Positions 1 to 9,056 of a stretch of 64,000 bases of DNA are shown piece by piece. The stretch is from Palsa-1033 sp963735455 (GTDB lineage: Bacteria > Chloroflexota > Limnocylindria > Limnocylindrales > CSP1-4), in NCBI GenBank assembly GCA_963735455.1, contig CAVTKZ010000004.1:186001-250000 (forward strand). The letters are read 5' to 3'. The notes under the pieces were generated by a model. That model made no database searches. It saw only the letters and a program-made list of their open reading frames with translations, and was not told the origin of the DNA. The translations under genes and the position numbers were made by a program. Positions within the stretch are counted from its first letter, which is position 1. Each line of letters starts with the position of its first letter.

Positions 1-935
1 GCCGGCGCCCGGTAGAGGTCAATCTCGTGGAACGCCCCGTTTTGGGGTCCGTTGGCCGTTTCGTTCGCATAGTCGGAAGACGGCGTGAGGCCGAACGTGT
101 TCGGCCAATCGAACGAGTTCGCCCAGCCGGCCGGCACCGTGTACGTCACGGCGCCCCAGGCGGGCTGCCAGGTCGCGCCGAGCGGAAGCTGCGGGGCGAA
201 GTACTGCGACGAGTAGGTGCCGGCGGCACCAAGGTCGCCGAGGCAGCCGCTCTGGGTGTTCTTGCAGCCGACCTTGAACCAGGTTCCGGCCAGGGCCGCC
301 GATCGATTCGCGCAGGCATCGGCCGTGGTGACCAGGGTCAGCTGGCTCCCGGAGGGCGAGAGGGACCAGGCGTATCGCCCGACATCGCCGGTCCGGCAGC
401 CCACGGACGCATCGGTCGTGGTCAGCTGCAGCTCGCCTGGAGCTGACGCTGAAGCGTCGGCTTTGAGCACTGGGTTCTTCAGGCTGTCGTCGGGGAAGCC
501 CAGTGACGTGTCAGACAGGAGGAACCGGTAGCGGGCATCGGCTGGGAACCCTGCGATCGTCCGTTTCGGCCCAACCCACATGGATTGCAACGCTGCCGGT
601 ACCGCGACGGCCTCGGACGGCGACGGCGCGGCCGACGGAGGCAGTGACGCGGATAGCGACGGGGGCGTGGTTGGGCCGCCAACCGCAGGTTGGCTCGGGC
701 GCGTGAGCAGGATGGCGCCGCCGATCACGACGACGACCGCGGCCGCCACGGCGGCGACGGTGTGCAGACGGTTCATGACAGAAGACCTCCAGATGGGCCA
801 GCCGAGCCAGCGCCGCGCCTGCGGCGTCGTCTCGACCGACTGGAGGACGGCGGCGACCACGCGATCGGGCGCCTCGTCGGGTCCCAGCTCCAGCCAGGCC
901 TTGGCGATTCGGTCGAAATCGCGTTCAGTCGTCAT
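1..935 (-). CDS. Putative anti-sigma factor / membrane-anchored regulator (3' end outside window)
   Basis: The reading frame is open from an ATG at 933-935 to the left edge of the window, so the C-terminus is missing. The first ~50 residues are soluble and acidic. One hydrophobic segment follows at about residues 59-77, then a Pro/Ser/Ala-rich linker and an extracellular Cys-containing region. The start codon overlaps the stop of the upstream ECF sigma gene (ATGA, 932-935), so the two are probably translationally coupled. Position and topology suggest an anti-sigma factor. I see no canonical zinc-binding anti-sigma motif, so the role is inferred from context. An internal ATG at 776 would give a protein starting just before the membrane segment, but the upstream start fits the overlap better. 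Confidence 0.6.
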   Translation of the reverse strand, partial: MTTERDFDRIAKAWLELGPDEAPDRVVAAVLQSVETTPQARRWLGWPIWRSSVMNRLHTVAAVAAAVVVVIGGAILLTRPSQPAVGGPTTPPSLSASLPPSAAPSPSEAVAVPAALQSMWVGPKRTIAGFPADARYRFLLSDTSLGFPDDSLKNPVLKADASASAPGELQLTTTDASVGCRTGDVGRYAWSLSPSGSQLTLVTTADACANRSAALAGTWFKVGCKNTQSGCLGDLGAAGTYSSQYFAPQLPLGATWQPAWGAVTYTVPAGWANSFDWPNTFGLTPSSDYANETANGPQNGAFHEIDLYRAP

Positions 936-1480
936 GCCATCCGTCCTTCGGGAGCGACCGGTGCCGCATCGGCCTCGATGGCCGCTCGGAGCACGCGAGT
1001 CGCGTAGTGGAGTCGCGAGCGGGCCGTACCGGCCGGGATGCCGAGCGTGTCGGCGATCTCGGTCAGTTGGAGGCCCACGTGGTGGTGCAGGACAAAGACC
1101 GCCCGTTGCTCGATGGACAGGCGTCGGAACGCCCGGTCGAGCGCGTCGCGGTGGTCGATTCGGAGGATTCCATCCGGACCCGCCGGCCCGTCGACCGGCA
1201 GGACACGGACGTTGGCCGCCCACGTGCGTCGACGCCTGGCCTCGGCGTAGCACGCATGGACGAGCAGGCGCCTGGCCCAGGCTTCGAAGCGGTCTGGGTC
1301 ACGCAGGTTGGGGAGCTGGCGCCAGACGGTCAGGAGGGCGCTCTGCAGGGCGTCCTCCGCCAGGACGCCGTCGCGCAGGATCCGGCTGGCGAGCGCGTAC
1401 ATCCGGTCGCTGATCAGGCCGACCAGTGACGTGAATGCATCGCGATCGCCGCGCTGGGCCTGCTCGACGAGGTCCCTCAA
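932..1480 (-). CDS. ECF-type RNA polymerase sigma factor
   Basis: This 182-residue protein has sigma-70 region 2 at about residues 10-85, including the DALQSALLTVWRQL segment and an aromatic/basic core-binding stretch. Region 4 lies at about 110-160, with an LSIEQRAVFVLHHHVGL entry and a helix-turn-helix around EIADTLGIPAGTARSRL. Such proteins direct RNA polymerase to a small regulon, usually under an anti-sigma factor. The start is a TTG at 1480 preceded by a GAGAGG ribosome-binding site. The next gene downstream overlaps by 4 bases and looks like its membrane partner. Confidence 0.88.
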   Translation of the reverse strand: MRDLVEQAQRGDRDAFTSLVGLISDRMYALASRILRDGVLAEDALQSALLTVWRQLPNLRDPDRFEAWARRLLVHACYAEARRRRTWAANVRVLPVDGPAGPDGILRIDHRDALDRAFRRLSIEQRAVFVLHHHVGLQLTEIADTLGIPAGTARSRLHYATRVLRAAIEADAAPVAPEGRMA

Positions 1481-1806
1481 CCGTCCCTCTCCCTGACCCC
1501 GCCTACTGTGGCGCGGTCATACCCCCAATGAGTCGGCGGAACCTCCCGAACGTTCAGCCGGCTGGTGAAACTCCCAGGCGGGCGACGGCCGGGTAACGCC
1601 TGGATTCGCCGGCGCGAGACCCCCGCTCGCTCGCGGGTCATGCCGCCGCGGCCCGCCGGCGGCGAGGATATCCTCGAGATATCCCTCCGCGCGGGCCCGT
1701 CCTGGGGGGTCGAGAGGCTCCGGAGCCGATCGGCGAGCGAATCCAGGATTTGCCGATTCGTGAGATCGTTGCGGGCGCAACCGCATTACACGAGAGGGCA
1801 GCTCAC
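1481..1806. other. 326-bp intergenic region without a convincing gene
   Basis: This gap separates the minus-strand sigma operon from the plus-strand nitroreductase gene, so it should hold divergent promoters. I find no supported coding frame. The only clear structure is the GATATC-based dyad listed separately at 1666-1684. Confidence 0.6.
1666..1684. promoter_or_regulatory. Candidate operator: GGATATC-N5-GATATCC dyad
   Basis: Inverted arms GGATATC (1666-1672) and GATATCC (1678-1684) flank a 5-base spacer. The left arm is part of a longer perfect palindrome, GAGGATATCCTC (1664-1675). It lies in the divergent gap about 120 bases before the nitroreductase start. The symmetry and the AT-rich core in very GC-rich DNA suggest a dimeric repressor site. 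The protein that would bind is unknown. Confidence 0.35.
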
Positions 1807-2235
1807 ATGGCCGACTGGGATCCAGGCGCATTCACCAAGGCGTTGATCGCCGACATTCGCGAGCACGGGGGCAAGGTCACCAGCGGGCCGATGGCCGGCC
1901 GGACGCTGCTCGTCCTGACGACGACCGGCGCGAAGACCGGCCAGCCGCGGCAGGCCGTCCTGACCTACAGCCGCGACGGCGACGCCTACGTGGTCGCCGG
2001 ATCGAAGCAGGGCATGCCCACGCATCCGGCGTGGTACCTCAACCTGGTCGCCAACCCGGCGGTCACCGTCGAAACCGAGGGCAGGACGATCCCGGCGAAG
2101 GCGAGCGTGGCCGAGGGCGCCGACCGGGATGCGCTGTGGGACCGCCACGTCGAGGCCTACCCGGGATTCGCCGACTACATCGGTAAGACCGGCGGCCGGG
2201 TGATCCCGATGATCCGCCTGACCCCGGTCGGCTAG
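1807..2235 (+). CDS. Deazaflavin (F420)-dependent nitroreductase family protein
   Basis: This 142-residue protein matches the single-domain DDN-like split-beta-barrel family, which uses reduced F420 or a related flavin to reduce small molecules. Supporting signs are the GRTLLVLTTTGAKTGQPR strand-loop near residue 30, the HPAWYLNL segment after about 75, the NPAVTVE strand, and a C-terminal IPMIRLTPV ending. I chose the ATG at 1807 over upstream alternatives because the conserved family N-terminus begins just after it and an AGAGGG-like ribosome-binding site precedes it. A second, more distant family member lies at 29152-29667. Confidence 0.82.
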   Translation: MADWDPGAFTKALIADIREHGGKVTSGPMAGRTLLVLTTTGAKTGQPRQAVLTYSRDGDAYVVAGSKQGMPTHPAWYLNLVANPAVTVETEGRTIPAKASVAEGADRDALWDRHVEAYPGFADYIGKTGGRVIPMIRLTPVG

Positions 2236-2392
2236 GACACGATTCGTTGCCCTGCTCGGGTTGCCGAGGGATCGCCTAAGATCGCCGGGCGCCTTGATGC
2301 CCGATCGAGCGGGAGCCCTCGTCTCGGCGCACGCCCGTCGGTAGCCGGGCCCGAATTGTGGGCGCTGGAAGCAGGACCGGAGAATCGACAGG

Positions 2393-4018
2393 ATGACGGC
2401 CCACACGGCAGATGGAACTGGGCTGAGCGCACGAGCGCGCCTCGAGATCCTCGGGGCCATCCTGCTCGCGCTCTTCCTCTTCGCCCTCGACCAGACCGTC
2501 GTGGGCACGGCGCTGCCGGTCATCGTCACCGACCTGAACGGCAACAGCCTGTACGTCTGGGTCGTCACGATCTACCTGCTCACGTCGACGATCAGCGGGC
2601 CGGTCTACGGCAAGCTGTCGGACCTGTTCGGGCGTCGCCCGGTCATCCTCTTCGCCGTCAGCCTGTTCCTGATCTCGTCGATCCTGTCCGGGCTGAGCCA
2701 GAACATGGCCGAGCTGATCCTGTTCCGTGGCCTCCAGGGCCTGGGCGGCGGCGCGGTCTTCCCGGTGGCGCTGGCCGTGGTCGCGGACCTGTACACGCCG
2801 GCTGAGCGGGGCAAATACCTGGGCCTGTTCGGAGCGGTCTTCGGGGTCTCGTTCCTGATCGGGCCGGCGATCGGCGGGGTGATCACCGACACCGTCGGCT
2901 GGCACTGGATCTTCTACGTCAACGTGCCGATCGGGCTGATCTCGCTGGTGATCATGTGGCGCCTGATGCCGGCGATCAAGCGGCCCGATGCGGCCCGGCA
3001 CATCGACTACATCGGCGCCGCGGTGTTCGCCGTCGCGATCTCCCTAGTCCTGATCGGCTTGACCAACAAGGGGTCGGGCGATTGGACGGACGGAGCCGTC
3101 GGCGGCCTGATCCTGGCCGGCCTGGTCATCGGGGCCGTCTTCCTGTGGATCGAGTCGCGGGCGGCCGATCCGATCGTGCCCCTCGGCTTGTTCCGGATCC
3201 GGAACTTCTCCGTGTCGGTGGCCGCCATGTTCTTTGCCGCGTTCGGCTTCTTCGGCGCCGTGATTTTCCTGCCGCGCTACTTCCAGACGGTGACGGGCGC
3301 GAGCGCGACGATCTCGGGCTACAACCTCCTGCCGCTGGTCGGCGGATTGATCGTCAGCGCCACCCTGTCGGGCCAGATCGTGGCTCGGACGGGTCGCTAC
3401 AAGCTGCTCATGCTGGGATCGCTGGTGCTCCTCGCGGTTGGCCTTGTCCTGCTGACGAACCTCTCGGCGCAGACGGATCGGCCCGTCCTGTGGCTCTGGA
3501 TGGTGATCGCCGGCCTGGGCATCGGCCCGTCCTTCGCCGTTTTCACGCTCGTCGTCCAGAACTCGGTCAACCCCGATCGGATCGGGGTGGCTACGGCCAG
3601 CCTGACGTTCTTCCAGCAGATCGGCGGGACGATCGGGCTGACCTTCGCCGGCTCGCTCCTCGCCACGCGCCTGGTGACCGAGATCCCCAAGCAGCTCGTG
3701 GCGGCCGGCGTGCCGCAGCAGGTCGTCGCCGGCTTTGCCGGTGGGGGTGGGGTGGACCTGACCGGCACGGGCGACCTCGGCCAGCGGATCCTGGCCAGCG
3801 TGCCGGCGGCCCAGCAGTCCCAGATCGCGCCACTGATCCCGGCGATCGTCACGGGGATCCACGATGCGTTCTCGATCGCCATCGCGGCGACGTTCTGGGT
3901 CGGCGTCGTTGGGGCGCTGATCGCGGTCGCAGCGGTCGCCTTCATGCGCGAGGAGCCGATGCGCACGACGTTCGAATTCGAGGCAACGCCGGAGGGCGGG
4001 ACGGCGACGGGCGCCTGA
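2393..4018 (+). CDS. MFS drug:H+ antiporter, DHA2 (EmrB/QacA-like) family
   Basis: This 541-residue integral membrane protein has about 14 hydrophobic segments, the size and topology of the DHA2 family. Motif A is visible as GKLSDLFGRRPV between segments 2 and 3. Segment 4 has RGLQGLGGGAVFPV, and the antiporter motif C region includes GVSFLIGPAIGGV. The long extracytoplasmic loop near residues 430-490 is typical. It probably exports hydrophobic compounds. It is followed at once by a convergent GlxA-type regulator gene. Confidence 0.88.
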   Translation: MTAHTADGTGLSARARLEILGAILLALFLFALDQTVVGTALPVIVTDLNGNSLYVWVVTIYLLTSTISGPVYGKLSDLFGRRPVILFAVSLFLISSILSGLSQNMAELILFRGLQGLGGGAVFPVALAVVADLYTPAERGKYLGLFGAVFGVSFLIGPAIGGVITDTVGWHWIFYVNVPIGLISLVIMWRLMPAIKRPDAARHIDYIGAAVFAVAISLVLIGLTNKGSGDWTDGAVGGLILAGLVIGAVFLWIESRAADPIVPLGLFRIRNFSVSVAAMFFAAFGFFGAVIFLPRYFQTVTGASATISGYNLLPLVGGLIVSATLSGQIVARTGRYKLLMLGSLVLLAVGLVLLTNLSAQTDRPVLWLWMVIAGLGIGPSFAVFTLVVQNSVNPDRIGVATASLTFFQQIGGTIGLTFAGSLLATRLVTEIPKQLVAAGVPQQVVAGFAGGGGVDLTGTGDLGQRILASVPAAQQSQIAPLIPAIVTGIHDAFSIAIAATFWVGVVGALIAVAAVAFMREEPMRTTFEFEATPEGGTATGA

Positions 4019-4027
4019 GACCAGCCA

Positions 4028-5056
4028 TCAGGTCGGCCTCCCGGGTCCGACGATCGCGGCGTACTTGCGCCGGTAGGCTGCGGGCGTCAAGCCGGTCGTC
4101 CGCTTGAACAGCCGCCGGAAGAAGGTTGGGTCCTCGTAGCCGACCGCGTAGCCCACGTCGTCGACGGGTAGCGCGCCGAGCTCCAGCATCCCGCGCGCCC
4201 GCTCCACCCGGACACCGTGGACGTGCTCGATCGGCCGGCGACCGGTCGCGGCCGCGAAGCGCCGGGCGAATGTGCGCGGCGTCAGGCCCGACCGATCGAC
4301 CATCGCGGTGACCGGATTGGGCGTCTCCGGGTGCTCGTCCATCCAGCTCATGCTCGCGGCGATCACCGCGTCGTCCACGCGGGCGCGGCGCGACATGGCG
4401 GCGAACGGCAGCTGGCCGTGCTCGTGGCCGCCCATGAGGTAGACCTTGGCCGTCCGCGCGGCGTGCTCGGGACCGCAGAACCGGCCGATCAGGTACAGCG
4501 CGAGCTCCTGCCAGGAGGTGACGCCGCCAGCGGTGACGATGCCGTCCGGCTCGCTCGCAAGGTCGAGGATCGCGCCGGGTTGGAAAGCGACTCGGGGGTA
4601 GGCCTCAGCGAACAACTCGGTGTACGCCCAGTGGCCCGCACAGGTCCGGCCGTCGAGGAGCCCGGCCTCTGCCAGGAGGACCGACCCTGAGCAGACCGAG
4701 GCCACCAGGGCCCCCCGCGCGTGCATGTCCCGCAGCCACCTGGTCTCGGCCGCGTACTTGCCCCGGGGCGGGATCCCGATCGGGGTGTACATGTCGCAGA
4801 CGACGACAGCGTCCACCTCTTCCACCTCCGCGATCGCCGCGTGCGGCTCGACGGCGATGTTGCCGAAGCACCGGAGGGGCTGCGCCGACGCCGCCACGAT
4901 CTTCACCTCGAGGAGCTCCTCCCCGGGCTCGGCCGCCGTCATATCGGGCCACATCGGACCGACCGTCGTGAGGACGTCGTACAGCCCGTACAGGACGGAA
5001 GCCGACGTCTCTGGCGCAACAAGGAGAGCGATCCTCGGGCGGCCCGGCGTTGTCAC
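4028..5056 (-). CDS. GlxA-family transcriptional regulator (DJ-1/PfpI-like domain + AraC HTH)
   Basis: This 342-residue protein combines an N-terminal class I glutamine-amidotransferase-like (DJ-1/PfpI) domain with a C-terminal AraC/XylS double helix-turn-helix. Around residues 118-125 the elbow motif VASVCSGSVLLAEAGLLDG is intact. The C-terminus has SGLTPRTFARRFAAATGRRP and VGYEDPTFFRRLFKR, typical of AraC DNA-binding domains. The start is a GTG at 5056. It is divergent from the FAD-dependent oxidase gene, with about 107 bases between them, so it may control that gene. Confidence 0.9.
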   Translation of the reverse strand: MTTPGRPRIALLVAPETSASVLYGLYDVLTTVGPMWPDMTAAEPGEELLEVKIVAASAQPLRCFGNIAVEPHAAIAEVEEVDAVVVCDMYTPIGIPPRGKYAAETRWLRDMHARGALVASVCSGSVLLAEAGLLDGRTCAGHWAYTELFAEAYPRVAFQPGAILDLASEPDGIVTAGGVTSWQELALYLIGRFCGPEHAARTAKVYLMGGHEHGQLPFAAMSRRARVDDAVIAASMSWMDEHPETPNPVTAMVDRSGLTPRTFARRFAAATGRRPIEHVHGVRVERARGMLELGALPVDDVGYAVGYEDPTFFRRLFKRTTGLTPAAYRRKYAAIVGPGRPT

Positions 5057-5163
5057 TTTTGCCCCGATCTGGTGGATTCAGGCTCTTCCATCATGGCAGC
5101 GCCGCGGAGAGACTGCAACGGACTGGCGCGATCAGAGCCCACCGACGCGAGGAGACCCACCGG

Positions 5164-6549
5164 ATGCCCATGGATGCCGCGGCCCTCGCTGCTCTACGCG
5201 CCGGCGTGAACGGCCGGGTGATCGTCCCCGGCGACGTCGACTATGACGAGGCCCGCCGGGTCTGGAACGGGATGGTCGACAAGCGGCCCGCCTGCCTGGT
5301 CCAGGCCGCGGGCGTCGACGATGTCGGGCCCGTCCTGCAGGCCGCGCGGTCTAGCGGGCTGCCGCTGGCGATCCGCGGCGGCGGCCACAACGTGGCCGGC
5401 CTGGGATCCGTCGACGACGGGATCGTCCTCGACATGGCCGGGCTGCGGTCGGTAGCGGTGGACCCCGAGACCTGCCTCGTGCGAGTCGAGGCCGGCGCCA
5501 CCCTGCGCGACGTGGACGAGGCGACGGAGCCACACGGCCTCGCCGTCCCCATCGGCGTGGTCTCGGGCACGGGGATCGCCGGGTTCACACTGGGAGGCGG
5601 CGTCGGCTGGCAGACCCGCGCCCACGGGCTCGCCATCGACAACCTCCTCGCCGCGGAGGTCGTGCTGCCGTCAGGCGAGTTCGTCCGCGCGGACGCGACC
5701 ACCAACCCCGATCTTTTCTGGGCGCTCCGAGGGGGCGGCGGCAACTTCGGCGTGGTGACCTCGTTCACCTTCCACGCCTACCTGCTCGGTCCAGAGGTGC
5801 TGGCGGGCACGCTCGTCTACGAGCAGCCGCGCTGGGGCGAGGCGCTCCGCGCCTGGCGCGCCTGGACGGCGGATCTCCCCGACGAGCTCACGCCGCTCGT
5901 CACGTTCATGGTGCCCCCGCCCGACTGGGAGCTGGGTGACCGGGTCCTCATGTTCGCCGGGTTCGCCTGGGCCGCGGCCGACCGCGCCGCCGGGCTCGAG
6001 GTGGTCGAGCGGCTGGTCGCCGCGTGCCCGCCGGACGTGCGGATGACCGACCCGGTCCGCTGGCTGGACTTCCAGTCCGGATTCGACTCGGCGATGCCCA
6101 AGGGTGTGCGCGCCTACTGGCGGAACGCCTGGTTCGCGGCAATGGACGACGCCCTGATCGATGCCCTCATCGAGGGCTGCGGCCGGCAGAACTGGGTCGG
6201 CACGGCGGCAGACCTGCACCTCATGGGTGGCGCATTCGGGCGCGTGCCCGAGGATGCGACTGCGTTCCCCGACCGGACCGCGGAACTGTGGCTGAACATG
6301 TACGGCTTCTGGACCGACGCCGTCGACGATCCCGCCCGGGTCTCCTGGGTCAAGGGCTTCTCGGATCGCGTTCGGCCCCTGGCGATGGAGCGGCAGTACC
6401 TCAACTTCAGCGGCGACTCGGGGGCGGAGGCGGTCAGCGCAGCCCGCATCTACGGGCCGGCCAAGCTCGCGCGGCTCGCCGATGTCAAGCGCCGATACGA
6501 TCCGGAGAACCTGCTCCGGATCAACCACAACGTCGTTCCGGCTGGCTGA
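5164..6549 (+). CDS. FAD-binding oxidoreductase, BBE-like (PCMH-type FAD domain)
   Basis: This 461-residue protein has the PCMH-type FAD-binding fold. RGGGHNVAG (about residues 74-82) is the site where related enzymes attach FAD through His. GGGVGWQTRAHGLAIDNLL and LFWALRGGGGNFGVVT are typical FAD-contact segments. The C-terminus (YDPENLLRINHNV) is the berberine-bridge-enzyme signature. I place the start at the ATG at 5164, after a GGAGA ribosome-binding site, because the upstream extension is low in family character. It probably oxidises a small organic substrate with O2. The adjacent divergent GlxA-type regulator may govern it. Confidence 0.9.
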   Translation: MPMDAAALAALRAGVNGRVIVPGDVDYDEARRVWNGMVDKRPACLVQAAGVDDVGPVLQAARSSGLPLAIRGGGHNVAGLGSVDDGIVLDMAGLRSVAVDPETCLVRVEAGATLRDVDEATEPHGLAVPIGVVSGTGIAGFTLGGGVGWQTRAHGLAIDNLLAAEVVLPSGEFVRADATTNPDLFWALRGGGGNFGVVTSFTFHAYLLGPEVLAGTLVYEQPRWGEALRAWRAWTADLPDELTPLVTFMVPPPDWELGDRVLMFAGFAWAAADRAAGLEVVERLVAACPPDVRMTDPVRWLDFQSGFDSAMPKGVRAYWRNAWFAAMDDALIDALIEGCGRQNWVGTAADLHLMGGAFGRVPEDATAFPDRTAELWLNMYGFWTDAVDDPARVSWVKGFSDRVRPLAMERQYLNFSGDSGAEAVSAARIYGPAKLARLADVKRRYDPENLLRINHNVVPAG

Positions 6550-6561
6550 GGCGGTGAACGT

Positions 6562-6601
6562 GCCGGCCATCGCCTCGATCTGCTGCGATGCGATGGCCGG
6601 C
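6562..6601. terminator. Bidirectional hairpin terminator
   Basis: The arms GCCGGCCATCGC (6562-6573) and GCGATGGCCGGC (6590-6601) form a perfect 12-bp stem with a 16-base loop, followed by a short T-rich stretch. It lies exactly between the convergent oxidase and VOC genes, as expected for a shared terminator. Confidence 0.7.
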
Positions 6602-6616
6602 TGTCTTTGACGAGCC

Positions 6617-6964
6617 TCAGTCGTTCGACGAGACGCCGATGACGTGGCCCTCGGGGTCAGCGAAGAGCCCGAAGGTAACGCCCGGGACTTTCGTCGCCGG
6701 CACGACGACCGTTGCCCCGAGGCTGGCCGCCTGGGCGAGCGCGGCCGCAACGTCCGGAACGCCAACGAAGAAGGTCACGTGGCCGTTGCCCGCCTGGGCC
6801 TTGCCGATCCCGCCGGGAATACCTCCCGGGACGCCCGACTCGATATAGGTGTAGCCAGGCTCCCCGCCCGGGGGATACGTCCAGCCGAACAGCTTGCCGT
6901 AGAACGCCCGAGCGGCGTCCGGGTCCTTGGCCCGAATCTCGTAATGGACGACCGGGTTGCCCAT
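6617..6964 (-). CDS. VOC (glyoxalase/bleomycin-resistance fold) family protein
   Basis: This 115-residue protein begins with VVHYEIRAKDPDAARAFYGKLFGW, a classic VOC beta-alpha-beta entry. It ends with the second-half signature FGLFADPEGHVIGV. Such small proteins dimerise to form a metal or substrate pocket; the substrate cannot be read from sequence. A strong GGAGG ribosome-binding site precedes the ATG at 6964. Confidence 0.85.
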   Translation of the reverse strand: MGNPVVHYEIRAKDPDAARAFYGKLFGWTYPPGGEPGYTYIESGVPGGIPGGIGKAQAGNGHVTFFVGVPDVAAALAQAASLGATVVVPATKVPGVTFGLFADPEGHVIGVSSND

Positions 6965-7070
6965 GCTGCGTCCTCCTCAACCAATCTATGACATACCCGG
7001 GGGAGCCGGGCCTTCACTGATACAACGTATGACCACGCTGAAATCGACACGGGTACCTGGAGGTGGCCGC

Positions 7071-8576
7071 TCAGTCCGGGCCTGGGAGCGCGTTCGCTGC
7101 GTCCAGGAGATCGTTGGCGGCAGACTGGAGCTGGGCGCCCGCCTCGCCGTTCAGACTTCCGTGATCGATGAGATCCGCGATCCTCGAGTCCAGTTGATTG
7201 GCCGCCTGCCGGGCGGCTTTCGGATCCTGCTTGTTGAGCGCCTGGTCGAATTGATTCAGCTGGTCCCCGAGGTCCTTGGCATCCTTCCCGCTCAGGCCAT
7301 TAGGTCCCCGTGCAGCGGCGATCGCTGAGCGCATGGCCTGGCTCGCCGACTGGGCTGCCGCGTACGGGTCCGGGGTGACGCTCGGCGTCGGAGCCGGCGT
7401 CGGGACGAGGCTCGCCGACGGCGACGCCGATGGGCTGGGGCTCGCGATCGAGGATGGCACTGGACTCGGACTCGAGCTGCTGGAGAGTGGGGGCGTGGCG
7501 CCCGCATCGGGTCCTCTGGCAAGCAGCAGGGCGAGGGCAGCCAGCACCAGGATCACGAGGAGGACCCCAATCGCGATTGCTCGTCGTCGGCGTGCGCGGC
7601 GACCGTCGGTGCGGGGCTTGATCCTTCGGGGCAATCGCGTTCTGACCAGGGTCGTCGGCTCGTCGCCAGCTGCTGACGTGGCCGCCGGCCTCGTCTCCAC
7701 CAGCGTCGGTCCGAGTCGCGTCGGGGGTCGTCCGGGCCGGGCTCCCCATCGTTCAAGGGCCGCGGAAAGCATTCTCTTGAGCTCGCCGGCGGTCGGTCGC
7801 CCGGCTGGCTCTGGCGCCAGGGCCCGCGCGAGTGGTTCGTCAAAGGCGACTCCGAGGCTGGGCGCGACGGCGGAGACCGGGTCGACGCGCCGAGCGCTGG
7901 CCGTGACAACGGCAGCGACGCTCTCGCCCGGGCTCGGCAGCCGGCCGGTGAGGCCCAGGAAGGCGATCGCGCCGAGCGCGTGCACGTCGCTGGCCGGGCT
8001 CGCGGGTGCACCCGCGAGCTGTTCGGGAGCCAGGTAGGCGAGCGTGCCAACTGCCGTTCCCGTGGCCGTCAGGTCGCTCGGACCGGCAATCGCGATGCCG
8101 AGGTCCGCGATCTGGGCCCGACCGCCGGACAGCAGGACATTCGAGGGCTTGAGGTCACGATGGACGACGCCGGCGGCGTGCAAGGCGGCGAGGCCGGCCG
8201 AAACGTCGATCAGGATCGGGATCAGGATGTCGGGTGGCAGGGAGCCGCTTCTCGAGGCCTTCAGCAGGTCCGCGAGGGAACCGCCGGCGCACAGGTCCAT
8301 GACGAAGTACGGCTCGGACTCGACACTCGGCCCCCCCGACGCGACATCGTGGATGGCCACGACATTCGGATGGTTGATCGCGGCGAGGACCCGGGCTTCC
8401 CGTTCGAATCGAGCCGTCACGACCGGATCGGTCGCATGGTTCGCGAGCAGGACTTTGATCGCCACGTCTCGATCGAGACGCAGGTCGTGCGCCCGAAACA
8501 CGGTCGCGAAGCCACCCGACCCGATCCGTGCATCAAGGCGATAGCGCCCGGCCAACCGGTCCCCAATGCTGGGCAT
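7071..8576 (-). CDS. Membrane-anchored Hanks-type Ser/Thr protein kinase
   Basis: This 501-residue protein has an N-terminal eukaryotic-like kinase domain (about residues 11-275). It has a glycine loop (IGSGGFATVF, 18-27), VAIK Lys41, catalytic HRDLKPSN (Asp141, Asn146), a DLG metal-binding triad at Asp158, and APE at about 183. A cytoplasmic basic linker precedes one membrane span near residues 333-353. The extracytoplasmic part has a Ser/Pro-rich spacer and a helical ~100-residue domain rich in Ala, Gln and Asp. That layout resembles sensor kinases of monoderm bacteria, but the outer domain has no PASTA repeats. The ligand is unknown. Confidence 0.92.
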   Translation of the reverse strand: MPSIGDRLAGRYRLDARIGSGGFATVFRAHDLRLDRDVAIKVLLANHATDPVVTARFEREARVLAAINHPNVVAIHDVASGGPSVESEPYFVMDLCAGGSLADLLKASRSGSLPPDILIPILIDVSAGLAALHAAGVVHRDLKPSNVLLSGGRAQIADLGIAIAGPSDLTATGTAVGTLAYLAPEQLAGAPASPASDVHALGAIAFLGLTGRLPSPGESVAAVVTASARRVDPVSAVAPSLGVAFDEPLARALAPEPAGRPTAGELKRMLSAALERWGARPGRPPTRLGPTLVETRPAATSAAGDEPTTLVRTRLPRRIKPRTDGRRARRRRAIAIGVLLVILVLAALALLLARGPDAGATPPLSSSSSPSPVPSSIASPSPSASPSASLVPTPAPTPSVTPDPYAAAQSASQAMRSAIAAARGPNGLSGKDAKDLGDQLNQFDQALNKQDPKAARQAANQLDSRIADLIDHGSLNGEAGAQLQSAANDLLDAANALPGPD

Positions 8577-8621
8577 GGACCGAGGGTACCCGAGCGGGTC
8601 AGGCTGGCGTGGAAACGGCTC

Positions 8622-9056
8622 CTAGCTCAGATCGTCGCCGGCGACTCGGATCAGCAGCTCAAGCAGGGTTGCTCGCTCCTCGTCGGAGAGGTTGGCGAAG
8701 GAAGCGCTGAGTACCGAGCTCGCCACCGGATGGCCGGCAGCCAGGACCTGATCGCCGGCCGGCGTGAGGCGATGCTCGATCCGACGGCCGCGACCCGGCC
8801 GGCGCTCAATCAACCCCTGCGCCACGAGCCGGTTGGCCAGCGTGCCGAACGCCTGATCGCTCTGAAACGTCTCGACCGCGAGGGTGTGCGCGGACGCGCC
8901 CGGCAGCCGGCCGATCGCCCGCAGGGCGTCCCACTGGGCAAGCGTCGTGCCGACCGCGGTCAGCCCGCGATCGAGGGCCCGATGATGGCGGTACTGGACC
9001 TGCTTGATCCGGCGCCCAAGCGTTTGTACCTCAGCCATTGACAGGAGTCTATCCAT
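8622..9056 (-). CDS. MarR-family transcriptional regulator
   Basis: This 144-residue winged-helix protein has the DNA-recognition region TLAVETFQSDQAFGTLANRL followed by the wing GLIERRPGRGRRIEHRLTPAG, a typical MarR arrangement. It is divergent from an alpha/beta hydrolase gene across a short AT-rich gap, so it most likely controls that gene and itself. The ATG at 9056 has no obvious ribosome-binding site. A second ATG at 9038 is an equally reasonable start, giving 138 residues. Confidence 0.88.
   Translation of the reverse strand: MDRLLSMAEVQTLGRRIKQVQYRHHRALDRGLTAVGTTLAQWDALRAIGRLPGASAHTLAVETFQSDQAFGTLANRLVAQGLIERRPGRGRRIEHRLTPAGDQVLAAGHPVASSVLSASFANLSDEERATLLELLIRVAGDDLS

Noticed and set aside
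2276..3862. Long minus-strand frames opposite the MFS exporter at 2393-4018
   Set aside because: They are antisense shadows of a GC-rich membrane protein: no start context, no family motifs, and Arg/Asp/Gln-rich composition.
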